From JBKECF01 sp047974375 (lineage in GTDB: Bacteria; Bacillota; Clostridia; Lachnospirales; CAMZNU01), in assembly GCA_047974375.1 (NCBI GenBank), contig JBKECF010000054.1:285020-349019 (forward strand): DNA of 64,000 nt. The letters run 5' to 3'. Below are positions 8,447 through 16,462 of the stretch, in pieces (position 1 is the first letter of the stretch; every line of letters begins with the position of its first letter). Under the pieces are notes generated by a model, which was given only the letters and a program-made list of their open reading frames with translations, did no database searches and was not told the DNA's origin. The position numbers and the translations under genes are program-made.

Positions 8447-8518
8447 TGGGTTGTCGCCAAGCGGTAAGGCACAGGACTTTGACTCCTGCATCCGCAGGTT
8501 CGAATCCTGCCAGCCCAG
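8447..8518 (+). tRNA. tRNA-Gln (TTG)
   Basis: The acceptor TGGGTTG pairs with CAGCCCA and the discriminator is G8518. The anticodon stem CAGGA/TCCTG holds CTTTGAC, giving anticodon TTG. The U1-A72 pair is typical of tRNA-Gln. CCA is not encoded. Confidence 0.95.
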
Positions 8519-8522
8519 TTTT

Positions 8523-8552
8523 GCCATCCATTTAGGGTGGCTTTTATTTTTA
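8523..8552 (+). terminator. Terminator after tRNA-Gln
   Basis: GCCATCC, loop ATTTA, GGGTGGC, then TTTTATTTTTA. It ends a few bases before the ribosome-binding site of the LacI gene, so read-through from the tRNA promoter could supply low-level regulator mRNA. Confidence 0.75.
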
Positions 8553-8566
8553 TAGAGAGGTGTTAT

Positions 8567-9574
8567 ATGACGTTAAAGGACATAGCTAAAGAAGCAGGGG
8601 TTAGTATTATGACTGTTTCTAATGTAATAAATGGAAAGGATAATAGAGTTTCTAAGTCTACCAAAAAAAAGATAACTAGCATAATAGAAAAACATAATTA
8701 CATACCAAATTCTACAGCAAGAAGCCTTTCTGTTAAATCATCTAAAATTATTTTAGTAGTACTTCCATATTTAGAAGAGGGGAATGTTCAAAATTACTAC
8801 ATAACAACCTTTTTAAGTTATATTCAAAATGAAATAAGCAAGAGAAATTATTTTGTTATGCTTTATTCTACTAATGACTACAAAGAAATTTCTTTTGCTG
8901 CATCGTCTTGGAATGTAGATGGCATTATTTTTTTGCTTTCTAGTGTGTCCAGTAAAGCTTTAGCAATGGATAAATTTATAAAAAAACCTCTAGTACTTAT
9001 GGATTATTACAGTGAGGAAGTAAAAAATAAATATTTAAATGTATATGTAGACGATTTTAAAGGTGGATATACCCAAACGAAGTATTTAATAGATAAAGGT
9101 CATGAAAAAATTGCTTTTGCTGGATTAAAAGATAATTCTTTGGTATTACAACAACGTTTTTTAGGATATGAAAAGGCAATGGAAGATAATAATATTAAAA
9201 CTAGGAAGGATATGATTTATTATTGTAACATAGACTTTGAAAGCGGAGTTAAACTAGGGAATGCCTTGATTAAATCTATACATAAGCAAAGTGCTATAGT
9301 TTGTACATCAGATTTATTAGCCTTAGGCATAATGGAAAGTTATAGACAAAAAAATTTAAAATTACCACAGGATCTTTCTATTATAGGTTTTGATGATTTA
9401 GATTTATGTAAATTTGTTACACCATCTCTTACATCTATTTCCCAAAATATTCGATTTAAAGCACAAGAAACAGTTAATTTATTAATAGATAATATTGAAA
9501 ATATTAGTAAAAATAAAGTTGTAAAGATTGATGTAAATTTAGTAGAAAGAGAATCAGTTTACAATTTAAAATAA
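8567..9574 (+). CDS. LacI family transcriptional regulator
   Basis: 335 residues from ATG 8567, chosen because GAGAGGTG lies 4-11 bases upstream; the longer frame from GTG 8537 overlaps the tRNA terminator. The N-terminal HTH reads TLKDIAKEAGVSIMTVSNVI and is followed by the hinge helix. A periplasmic-binding-protein-like domain (about 60-330) has the family segments YTQTKYLIDKGHEKIAFAG, AIVCTSDLLALGIM and LSIIGFDDLDLCKFVTPSLT. It represses, or activates, sugar-use genes in answer to a small ligand. No sugar gene is adjacent, so the target is not evident. A palindromic CAAAGCGCTTG with a central CG lies just after the gene (9655-9665). Confidence 0.9.
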   Translation: MTLKDIAKEAGVSIMTVSNVINGKDNRVSKSTKKKITSIIEKHNYIPNSTARSLSVKSSKIILVVLPYLEEGNVQNYYITTFLSYIQNEISKRNYFVMLYSTNDYKEISFAASSWNVDGIIFLLSSVSSKALAMDKFIKKPLVLMDYYSEEVKNKYLNVYVDDFKGGYTQTKYLIDKGHEKIAFAGLKDNSLVLQQRFLGYEKAMEDNNIKTRKDMIYYCNIDFESGVKLGNALIKSIHKQSAIVCTSDLLALGIMESYRQKNLKLPQDLSIIGFDDLDLCKFVTPSLTSISQNIRFKAQETVNLLIDNIENISKNKVVKIDVNLVERESVYNLK

Positions 9575-9671
9575 TTTTTCAAATTTTAGTTTATTTTTAA
9601 TGCTCAATAGGGTATAATGTAATAGCTTTCATTTTATATCAAGTTCATATGAACCAAAGCGCTTGAAAAAG

Positions 9672-9698
9672 AGGCAGATTTATCTGCCCCTTTTTTTT
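9672..9698 (+). terminator. Bidirectional terminator
   Basis: GGCAGA, loop TTTA, TCTGCC, CC and eight T on the plus strand, with five A upstream that serve as the T tail on the minus strand. It separates the convergent LacI and EF-G-like genes and overlaps the stop codon of the latter. Confidence 0.85.
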
Positions 9699-11730
9699 AG
9701 TCTATTTTTGCGTCATACCTATTAAAGGTCATAGTAAAGTTACCTCTGCCCTTTGTCATTGTTCTTAGGTCTATAGCGTACTTATATAGTTTACCTAGTG
9801 GGGCTTCTCCATGAATAGTAGATTTTCCGCCACGCTCGTCTACACCTAGTATACGGCCACCACGTTTTGTTAAATCTCCCATTATTACACCAGTATCCAT
9901 ATTGTTAACTGTTACATCAACGGAATATATAGGTTCTAATAATATGCCATTACCTTGGTCGAAAGCATCTTTTACTGCACTAATTGTTGCCATTTTAAAG
10001 GCTTGCTCTGATGAATCCACAGGATGGTATGACCCATCTACAAGAGTGGCTTTAAGGCCTACTATTGGATATCCTTCAAGGAAACCTTCCTTAATACTAT
10101 CTTGCAACCCTTTTTCCACAGCAGGGAAGTATTGCTTTGGCACAGAACCACCAAATATTTTTTCTTCAAATACGTATCCTATGCTGTAGTCGCCCAAAGG
10201 TTCGAAATCAATTTTTACATGACCGTATTGACCATGACCACCAGATTGTTTTTTGTATTTACTTTCTATAGTAATTTTTCTTTTTAAAGTTTCTTTATAT
10301 GGTACTTTTGCATCTTGTATTTCTACGTCTATTTTATATAGTTCTTTTAATTTGCTTTTTGTTAATTCTATATGAGTAGTACCCATTGCACGCATTACTA
10401 GTTCTTTAGTTTCTTTGTTGTATTGGAAGTGTATTGTTTTGTCTTCCTCTGTTATTTTAAATAATGCATCAGATAATTTGTCCTCATCTTTTTTATTTAC
10501 AGGTATTAAAGCTACGTGAGTAAGACTTTCTTTAAAATTTATAAATCTATTTAATTTTACAATTTTATTTTCGCTACATAAAGTATGACCTGTTTCTAAA
10601 GATGCTGCTTTAGATATAACTCCTATGTCGCCGCAATGGAGTTCGCTTGCGGGTATTTGCTCTTTTCCACGTAAAATAAATAAATTTGAAACACGTTCAG
10701 CTTTGTCTGCACTACTATTAAAAATAGAGTCGCCATTTTTAATAATACCAGAAGTTACTTTAAAAAATGAAAGTTTACCAACATATGGGTCAGATAGCGT
10801 TTTAAATACAAAGGCAGAAAAAACCTCATCTTCATGGAATTTAAGAGTAATTTCTTCGTTATTTTCGTCTAATGCCTCTGTTTCTGTACGGAAATTTGAC
10901 ATATTAGGCACAAATTTAATTATTGAGTTTAAAAGAACTCTTGTTCCTATATCATCTATGGCAGCACCACAAAATACAGGTGTAACATCGCCAGTTAATA
11001 TACCTTTTTTTATACCATCTTCCATTTCATCAACAGAAAAGTCACCGTCTTCAAAGAATTTTTCCATTAGTTCGTCATCGGTTTCGGCAACAGCTTCTGT
11101 TAGCATACTATGAATTTGCTCAACGGAATCAGAAATATCTTCTGGTACATCACATTCTTCTGTTCTTCCTTTAACAAAACGTCGACCTGCTCTTTTTATT
11201 GTATTTACAAATCCAACAAATTCATCATTTTCATAAAAAGGAACTTGTACAGGCGCTATGTTTTTACCAAATTTACCCTTTAAATCAGTTAAAATTTCTT
11301 GTAATTTAGTTTCTTTATTATCCATATTACTTACATATATTATTTTTGGTATACCAAGCTTAACAGCCTCTTCGTATGCACGCTCTGCCCCTGCTTCTAT
11401 ACCTTCTTTAGCCGAAACAACAATAAGCGCTACACCGCTAACGGATACGGCTTGTTGCATTTCACCAATGTAATCATAATAACCAGGGGTATCTAAAAAG
11501 TTTATTTTTTTATTTTTCCACTCTACAGGTATTAAGGAAGCGTTTGTAGAGCTTTGTCTTTTTATTTCTTCTTTTAAATAATCACTGGTTGTATTGCCTT
11601 TTTCAATTGTACCTTTAGTTGCTTTTGTTTCGGTAATTTTCAAAATACTTTCTATTAGAGTTGTTTTGCCAACACCACTATGGCCTAATATAGATACATT
11701 CCATATGTTATCTTTAGTATAAACTTCCAT
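9697..11730 (-). CDS. EF-G-like translational GTPase
   Basis: 677 residues, all EF-G domains. The G domain has P-loop GHSGVGKTT near residue 16, G3 DTPGYYDY and G4 VSNMDN. Domains II to V follow, with domain IV SGGHGQYGHVKIDFEP and domain V GVIMGDLTKRGGRILG. It differs from housekeeping EF-G: the catalytic His of DTPGH is Tyr, switch I lacks GITI, and G4 is NMD rather than NKMD. These are features of the EF-G-like/EF-G2 family, whose role is not settled. The true fusA is expected elsewhere. It stands alone, 32 bases after the ferritin gene's leader, and may be stress linked. Confidence 0.85.
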   Translation of the reverse strand: MEVYTKDNIWNVSILGHSGVGKTTLIESILKITETKATKGTIEKGNTTSDYLKEEIKRQSSTNASLIPVEWKNKKINFLDTPGYYDYIGEMQQAVSVSGVALIVVSAKEGIEAGAERAYEEAVKLGIPKIIYVSNMDNKETKLQEILTDLKGKFGKNIAPVQVPFYENDEFVGFVNTIKRAGRRFVKGRTEECDVPEDISDSVEQIHSMLTEAVAETDDELMEKFFEDGDFSVDEMEDGIKKGILTGDVTPVFCGAAIDDIGTRVLLNSIIKFVPNMSNFRTETEALDENNEEITLKFHEDEVFSAFVFKTLSDPYVGKLSFFKVTSGIIKNGDSIFNSSADKAERVSNLFILRGKEQIPASELHCGDIGVISKAASLETGHTLCSENKIVKLNRFINFKESLTHVALIPVNKKDEDKLSDALFKITEEDKTIHFQYNKETKELVMRAMGTTHIELTKSKLKELYKIDVEIQDAKVPYKETLKRKITIESKYKKQSGGHGQYGHVKIDFEPLGDYSIGYVFEEKIFGGSVPKQYFPAVEKGLQDSIKEGFLEGYPIVGLKATLVDGSYHPVDSSEQAFKMATISAVKDAFDQGNGILLEPIYSVDVTVNNMDTGVIMGDLTKRGGRILGVDERGGKSTIHGEAPLGKLYKYAIDLRTMTKGRGNFTMTFNRYDAKID

Positions 11731-11762
11731 AATATGCCTCCTTTAAAATAGTTTTATATGCA

Positions 11763-12284
11763 CTACAGAGTTTCGCCACCATTTATAGAAAAAGTTGACG
11801 GCTGGCGTTTGCCTAACTCTATGTCTAAACTGTCTAGTAGTACAACATTGCCACTTGCTCTTTTTATTCTTGTTAGAATCTCTTTTGCTGTAGCCTCTTC
11901 TTCAATTTGTTCTCTAACAAAGTTTTGTATAAAGTCATAAAAAGCATGATCTTTACTTTCTAAAGCAATAGTCGCTAAAGTATTAATTAGCGATGATATC
12001 TTTTTTTCATGAGCTAAAACTTTTGTAAAGCAGTCTTCTAATGACTTGAAGTCTTTTGCTGGTGCATCTACAGTAAATAATTCAGGTACTGCATCACGTT
12101 CTACTAAATGATCAAACATAGCTAGGCTGTGTTTGCTTTCCTCATCTGCTTGTAAATATAGCCATCTTCCAAAACCAGACCAACCTTCTGCATGTGCCCA
12201 TGCAGCCATTGAAAGGTATAGGTGGGAACTGTAAATTTCGTTGTTAATTTGTAAGTTAACTTGCTCAATTAGTTTGTTATCCAT
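11763..12284 (-). CDS. ftnA: Non-haem ferritin
   Basis: 173 residues, four-helix bundle. Ferroxidase ligands are visible: Glu in INNEIYSS (residue 16 or so), EES and His in ADEESKH (about 49-53), Glu in LAHEKKI (about 94) and the Gln/Glu cluster FVREQIEEE (about 128-135). The AAWAHAEGW segment is typical of bacterial FtnA of Clostridia and Bacteroides. It stores iron as a 24-mer shell in the cytoplasm and protects against oxygen. The C-terminal tail after residue 160 is slightly longer than average. It is transcribed towards the EF-G-like gene. Confidence 0.93.
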   Translation of the reverse strand: MDNKLIEQVNLQINNEIYSSHLYLSMAAWAHAEGWSGFGRWLYLQADEESKHSLAMFDHLVERDAVPELFTVDAPAKDFKSLEDCFTKVLAHEKKISSLINTLATIALESKDHAFYDFIQNFVREQIEEEATAKEILTRIKRASGNVVLLDSLDIELGKRQPSTFSINGGETL

Positions 12285-12315
12285 AATTTCTCCTTTAATA
12301 AACGTCTGTTTTTAT

Positions 12316-12747
12316 TTAATAATTTTTATGACACATGGTTATGTGCCTAATACCGGCTTCAGAGTACTCATTACCTTGAGGCTTAAAACCGAGTTTTTCA
12401 TAAAAAGCTTTTGCTGTTATTTGGGCATGAATGTATTGCTCTCTGCTACCAATTGAAATAGCTTTTTTAATTAGATTTTCTATAATGATTCGGCCATAAC
12501 CTTTGCCTCTATACTCCTTAATAACTGCTATACGACCAAGGGTATAATCTCCATTTATCATTATTAGTCTGCCTGTGCCTATGGGCATGGTATTATAAAA
12601 AAGCAAAAGGTGTATTGCGTCAGAATCGCTACCATCTAATTCCAATTCTTCCTTTACTCCTTGCTCGTTAATAAACACTTTTCGCCTTATTTCGTGTACT
12701 TCGGCTAAATTATCGTAGCCCATTAACCATTTTATACTTGTCTTCAT
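12316..12747 (-). CDS. GNAT family N-acetyltransferase (YjcF/ElaA-like)
   Basis: 143 residues. The N-terminal IRRKVFINEQGVKEELELDGSD matches the YjcF/ElaA type, where this strand precedes the GNAT core. Acetyl-CoA binding motif A is LGRIAVIKEYRGKGYGR (R/Q-x-x-G-x-G form). Motif B contains AKAFYEKLGFKPQGNEYSEAGI. It transfers an acetyl group to an unknown small substrate in the cytoplasm. It lies 31 bases before the ferritin gene on the same strand. The start has GGAGG nearby. Confidence 0.85.
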   Translation of the reverse strand: MKTSIKWLMGYDNLAEVHEIRRKVFINEQGVKEELELDGSDSDAIHLLLFYNTMPIGTGRLIMINGDYTLGRIAVIKEYRGKGYGRIIIENLIKKAISIGSREQYIHAQITAKAFYEKLGFKPQGNEYSEAGIRHITMCHKNY

Positions 12748-12850
12748 AAACCCCTCCTATAAATAAAGATGAAGTTAGTCTTAAACTTTTAAATCTAAGA
12801 ATACCCTTTTGTTAACAGTTTATATGAAAAAAATTCATATGTAAGATTGT

Positions 12851-14746
12851 TTAATTGTTGATTATTGCTGTGGGGTCATGGCGTTTTTCATGAATACGCC
12901 TTATTTTGCGATTTTCCACAGAATCAAAAATTATTGAAAAGTCATAGTCTGCTGGATAGAGCTCATGGCTTTTAACTTTTAATATAAGACGTTTGTAGTT
13001 TACTTTTAACTTTTCGCCTTTATAAAATACAGTTACATCGCCATATTTATCGGCTTTTTCACAAACTATACCTATACCCTTTTTGGGGATTTCAACACTA
13101 TCGCCAATGTCAAAGCTATCTTGTGGCAATGTATTTTCAAGTTTTTGCTTATCTTTAATTATTTTGCTTTTTACTACCATGGCTTTGTTATTGCTTTCTA
13201 TTATGCCATCTACTTTTATGTTTCTTATTTCTTTAGAATTTGCAATTACTCTAGCTTTTTCTAAAATATTTTCACTTAGGCCTAATCTTTTGGCAATATA
13301 TATTGCACAGCTTTCGCCATGAGTGCCAATTACTAATTGGTACAATGGCTTTAAATTTTCTTTGTCGAAAGCCATAGAACCATTTATATATTCCTGCGAC
13401 TTATCACAAAAGCTTTTAACTTCAGGATAGTGGGTAGTACATAGTACTAGCGATTTTTTAATCATTAGCTCATCTAGTATTGCTATAGCTAGACCCATAC
13501 CTTCGTCTGGATCTGTACCAGAGCCCAACTCATCTAGCAATATTAGTGAATCGGATGTAGAAGTATGAAGAATACTAATTATATTTTTCATATGTGATGA
13601 AAAGGTTGATAAATTTTCTTCTATACTTTGTCCATCGCCTATATCGCAAAGAACATTGTCTGTAAGTGGTAGTATTCCGCTTTTAGCAGGTATGTGCAGA
13701 CCGCTTTGAGTAAGTAAAGTAAACAGCCCTACTGTTTTAAGAGTAACGGTTTTGCCACCAGTATTTGGTCCTGTAATAATCAACCCTTTATTATCTAGTT
13801 CTATATTTAATGGTACTACTTCATTTTTAGGCAACAAAGGATGTCTTCCATCTACTATGGAGATGATTCGTGATTTATGGATTTCTGCAGCTACACCATT
13901 ATACTCTAAGCTTAATTTACTTTTAGAAAAAATGAAGTCTAACTTTTCCATTTGATCCATATTAAGGGAAATTGAGCGAAAGTTTTCTTCTACCAAGGCT
14001 GTTAGAGTGTATAAAATTTTTCTAATCTCGTTATCTTCGTCAATTTTTAATATGGATAATTCATCTTGTAGCTTGGTTACAGCTTTTGGCTCAATGTAAC
14101 AGGTAGAGCCTGCACGAGAAACATCTATTACGCTACCCGTAATCTTGTTTTTATACTCTTTTTTTACAGGCAGAGCATATCTATCGCCTCGTTTTACTAC
14201 TAAATTGTCGGATAGATATTGTTTATTAGTGCTTAATAAACTGTCTAGCTTGTTCCTTATTTGATTATTAACAAATATTATTTTACGGCTTATATTGGCC
14301 AAGTTTGGCGTTGCGTTGCTTGAAACTTGGTCGCCATGTATCATGGAATCTATTTCCGACTTTAAAAAGTCTAGGTCGACTAAGGACTCGTGCCATGTTG
14401 TTAAAGGTAGCTCTAGGTACATAGCCCTCTTTAAGTAAGATTTCATTCTATTGCAACTACTTATAAATGAAGATATTTCCCTAAGTAGAGAAGGGGTCAG
14501 CATGTCACCTTTTTTTATTATGCCGTCTATATTATATATTTCTTGCATAGTGAAGATAGGTGGCGAACCCATTTTGTCTATAAGGGTTTTTCCATCGGAA
14601 GTTTCTTGCAATTTTTCTTTTACAATATTTATATTGTTATAAGGTTGCAAGTTTTCTGCCATAGTTTTTCCACCATGAGAAAGAGCATGGCCAGAAAGTT
14701 GTTCTAATATTTCATAATAATCTAAAGTTTTATAATGTTTATTCAT
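12851..14746 (-). CDS. MutS2-like ATPase lacking the Smr domain
   Basis: 631 residues. An N-terminal MutS core and lever region (1-285) precedes the ABC-type ATPase with Walker A GPNTGGKTVTLK (about 325), the signature FSSHMKNI and Walker B LILLDELGSGTDPDEG. A clamp-like tail follows to about 600. Typical MutS2 proteins are near 780 residues and end in a KOW/Smr nuclease module. Here the protein ends shortly after a KOW-like segment (DSFDIGDSVEIPKKGIGIV), with no HG-x-GTG Smr motif. B. subtilis MutS2 is known to act on stalled, collided ribosomes; a similar role is possible here but not shown. A leader peptide and alternative hairpins precede it. AGGAG lies 7 bases from the ATG. Confidence 0.85.
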   Translation of the reverse strand: MNKHYKTLDYYEILEQLSGHALSHGGKTMAENLQPYNNINIVKEKLQETSDGKTLIDKMGSPPIFTMQEIYNIDGIIKKGDMLTPSLLREISSFISSCNRMKSYLKRAMYLELPLTTWHESLVDLDFLKSEIDSMIHGDQVSSNATPNLANISRKIIFVNNQIRNKLDSLLSTNKQYLSDNLVVKRGDRYALPVKKEYKNKITGSVIDVSRAGSTCYIEPKAVTKLQDELSILKIDEDNEIRKILYTLTALVEENFRSISLNMDQMEKLDFIFSKSKLSLEYNGVAAEIHKSRIISIVDGRHPLLPKNEVVPLNIELDNKGLIITGPNTGGKTVTLKTVGLFTLLTQSGLHIPAKSGILPLTDNVLCDIGDGQSIEENLSTFSSHMKNIISILHTSTSDSLILLDELGSGTDPDEGMGLAIAILDELMIKKSLVLCTTHYPEVKSFCDKSQEYINGSMAFDKENLKPLYQLVIGTHGESCAIYIAKRLGLSENILEKARVIANSKEIRNIKVDGIIESNNKAMVVKSKIIKDKQKLENTLPQDSFDIGDSVEIPKKGIGIVCEKADKYGDVTVFYKGEKLKVNYKRLILKVKSHELYPADYDFSIIFDSVENRKIRRIHEKRHDPTAIINN

Positions 14747-14751
14747 TTTTT

Positions 14752-14818
14752 TCTCCTAAGTTAAGTTATGTAATCACCTACTAGGAGATGCTATGGTTTT
14801 AAAATATAGAATCTCCTA
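14752..14818 (-). promoter_or_regulatory. Putative translational attenuator of the MutS2-like gene
   Basis: On the minus strand TAGGAGAT (14811-14818) pairs perfectly with ATCTCCTA (14782-14789); the stem extends through CTAT/ATAG after one mismatch. The same 3' arm can pair over 7 bases (TCTCCTA) with the gene's own ribosome-binding site TAGGAGA (14752-14758). The 5' arm lies inside the short leader ORF. A ribosome stalled on the leader would break the first hairpin and free the arm to block, or rearrange, access to the start codon. Confidence 0.55.
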
Positions 14819-14840
14819 TATTTTTTAAAACACTTAACAT
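14799..14840 (-). CDS. Leader peptide (13 residues)
   Basis: A minus-strand ORF MLSVLKNIGDSIF, preceded at ideal spacing by AAGGTGAGG, one of the strongest ribosome-binding sites here. It ends 53 bases before the MutS2-like gene. Its codons for Gly-Asp overlap the 5' arm of the inverted repeat, the arrangement of ribosome-stalling leaders such as those of erm and ABC-F genes. It is too short to recognise by homology; the call rests on position and on the ribosome-binding site. Confidence 0.55.
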   Translation of the reverse strand: MLSVLKNIGDSIF

Positions 14841-15022
14841 GTTTTCCTCACCTTCCTTTTTATAAATATGCAAAGCTAAAAAATAGTTTTCCAAGCGCTA
14901 TATATATTGTGCACCATTTTAACCAATTATACAATGATTTTTACAAAAAAATGTGGAAGATATTTTATTTTTAATATAACATTTTAAAGTGAGTCCTTAG
15001 GAAATATATTAAATAAAAGATA
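14841..15022 (-). other. Upstream region of the MutS2-like operon
   Basis: A/T-rich. A minus-strand TATAAT near 14926-14931 is a likely -10, with no clear -35. An AAGCGCT palindrome half lies near 14893-14899. No gene is seen. Confidence 0.3.
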
Positions 15023-15060
15023 AAAAAATCCCCCTAACTAGTAAACCTAGAAAGGGGAAT
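15023..15060 (-). terminator. Terminator of the glycolytic operon
   Basis: On the minus strand CCCC, an inner CTAG/CTAG pairing and AGGGGG are followed by seven T. It lies directly after the eno stop codon. Confidence 0.8.
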
Positions 15061-15064
15061 AAAA

Positions 15065-16399
15065 TTACTTAACTTCTACATTGAACCAAGATTTTTTACC
15101 ATTGTATTCAGCAACAGCACCTAGTTCTTCTTCAATTCTTAATAATTGGTTGTATTTTGCAACTCTGTCTGTACGAGCAGGAGCACCAGTTTTCATTTGA
15201 CCAGCATTTACAGCAACAACGATATCAGAAATTGTAGAGTCTTCAGTTTCGCCAGAGCGATGAGAAACAACAGCGGTCATATTATTTCTGTTTGCTAATT
15301 TAATAGCGTCAAAAGTTTCTGTAAGTGTACCAATTTGGTTAACTTTAATTAAAATAGAGTTAGCAGCTTTAGTGTCGATACCTTTTTGTAGTCTTTCTAC
15401 ATTAGTTACAAATAAGTCGTCACCAACAAGTTGGATTCTGTCGCCAATTCTTTCTGCAAGTAATTGCCAACCTTTCCAGTCTTCTTCATCAAGACCATCT
15501 TCAATTGAAACAATAGGGTATTTGTTTACTAATCTCTCGTAGTAATCAACCATGTCTTCAGATGTTCTAATAACTTCTTGTCCTGTAGCTTCGCTCTCAC
15601 CTGGGAAGTGGTATTTACCAGTTTCACTATTATAAAGTTCTGTTGCAGCAACGTCCATAGCTATTTTAATTTCTTCCCCTGCTTTGTAACCAGCTTTTTC
15701 TACTGCTTCAATAATTGTATCGATTACTTCATCTGGAGTAGCAAGGTTTGGTGCAAAACCACCTTCGTCACCAATTGCAGTAGCAAGGCCTTTACCTTTA
15801 AGAACTGTTTTAAGAGTGTGATAAATTTCAGCACAAATTCTTAATGCTTCTTTAAAGCTTTCAGCACCAACAGGCATAATCATAAATTCTTGGAAATCTA
15901 CAGTATTATCAGCATGAGCACCACCGTTTAAGATGTTCATCATAGGTACTGGTAATTGTTTTGCATTGAAACCGCCAAGGTATTGGTATAAAGGTATGTT
16001 TAATACATCTGCAGCAGCTCTTGCTACAGCCATAGAAACACCTAAAATAGCGTTAGCACCAAGTTTAGCTTTATTTGGTGTACCGTCTAACTCGATCATT
16101 GCTAAATCAATAGATGCTTGGTCTAATGCGTTCATTCCAACTATTTCTTCAGCTATTATGTCATTTACATTAGAAACAGCTTTAGTTACACCTTTACCTA
16201 CGTATCTGCTTTTGTCGCCATCTCTAAGTTCAACAGCCTCGAAAGCACCTGTAGATGCACCAGAAGGAACAATTGCACGACCTAAAGCTGTATTGCCTTT
16301 TTCGCCTTCAACAATAACTTCAACTTCTACAGTTGGGTTACCTCTAGAATCTAGAACCTCTCTTGCGTATACATCTACAATTTCAATATAACCTTTCAT
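15065..16399 (-). CDS. eno: Enolase
   Basis: 444 residues. The N-terminus IVDVYAREVLDSRGNPTVEV, the SGASTG loop, the metal ligands in AMDVAATE, SIEDGLDEEDW and LVGDDLFVTN, and the catalytic-lysine segment ILIKVNQIGTLTE are all intact. It interconverts 2-phosphoglycerate and phosphoenolpyruvate in glycolysis. It is the last gene of tpiA-gpmI-eno. Several leading residues (MKGYIE) precede the usual start; the ATG after AAAGGAGA is kept. Codon use is that of a highly expressed gene. Confidence 0.97.
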   Translation of the reverse strand: MKGYIEIVDVYAREVLDSRGNPTVEVEVIVEGEKGNTALGRAIVPSGASTGAFEAVELRDGDKSRYVGKGVTKAVSNVNDIIAEEIVGMNALDQASIDLAMIELDGTPNKAKLGANAILGVSMAVARAAADVLNIPLYQYLGGFNAKQLPVPMMNILNGGAHADNTVDFQEFMIMPVGAESFKEALRICAEIYHTLKTVLKGKGLATAIGDEGGFAPNLATPDEVIDTIIEAVEKAGYKAGEEIKIAMDVAATELYNSETGKYHFPGESEATGQEVIRTSEDMVDYYERLVNKYPIVSIEDGLDEEDWKGWQLLAERIGDRIQLVGDDLFVTNVERLQKGIDTKAANSILIKVNQIGTLTETFDAIKLANRNNMTAVVSHRSGETEDSTISDIVVAVNAGQMKTGAPARTDRVAKYNQLLRIEEELGAVAEYNGKKSWFNVEVK

Positions 16400-16462
16400 T
16401 TTTTAAATCTCCTTTCAGAATATATATTTAATTCTCATATAAATTTGAGAATTTATATCAAT

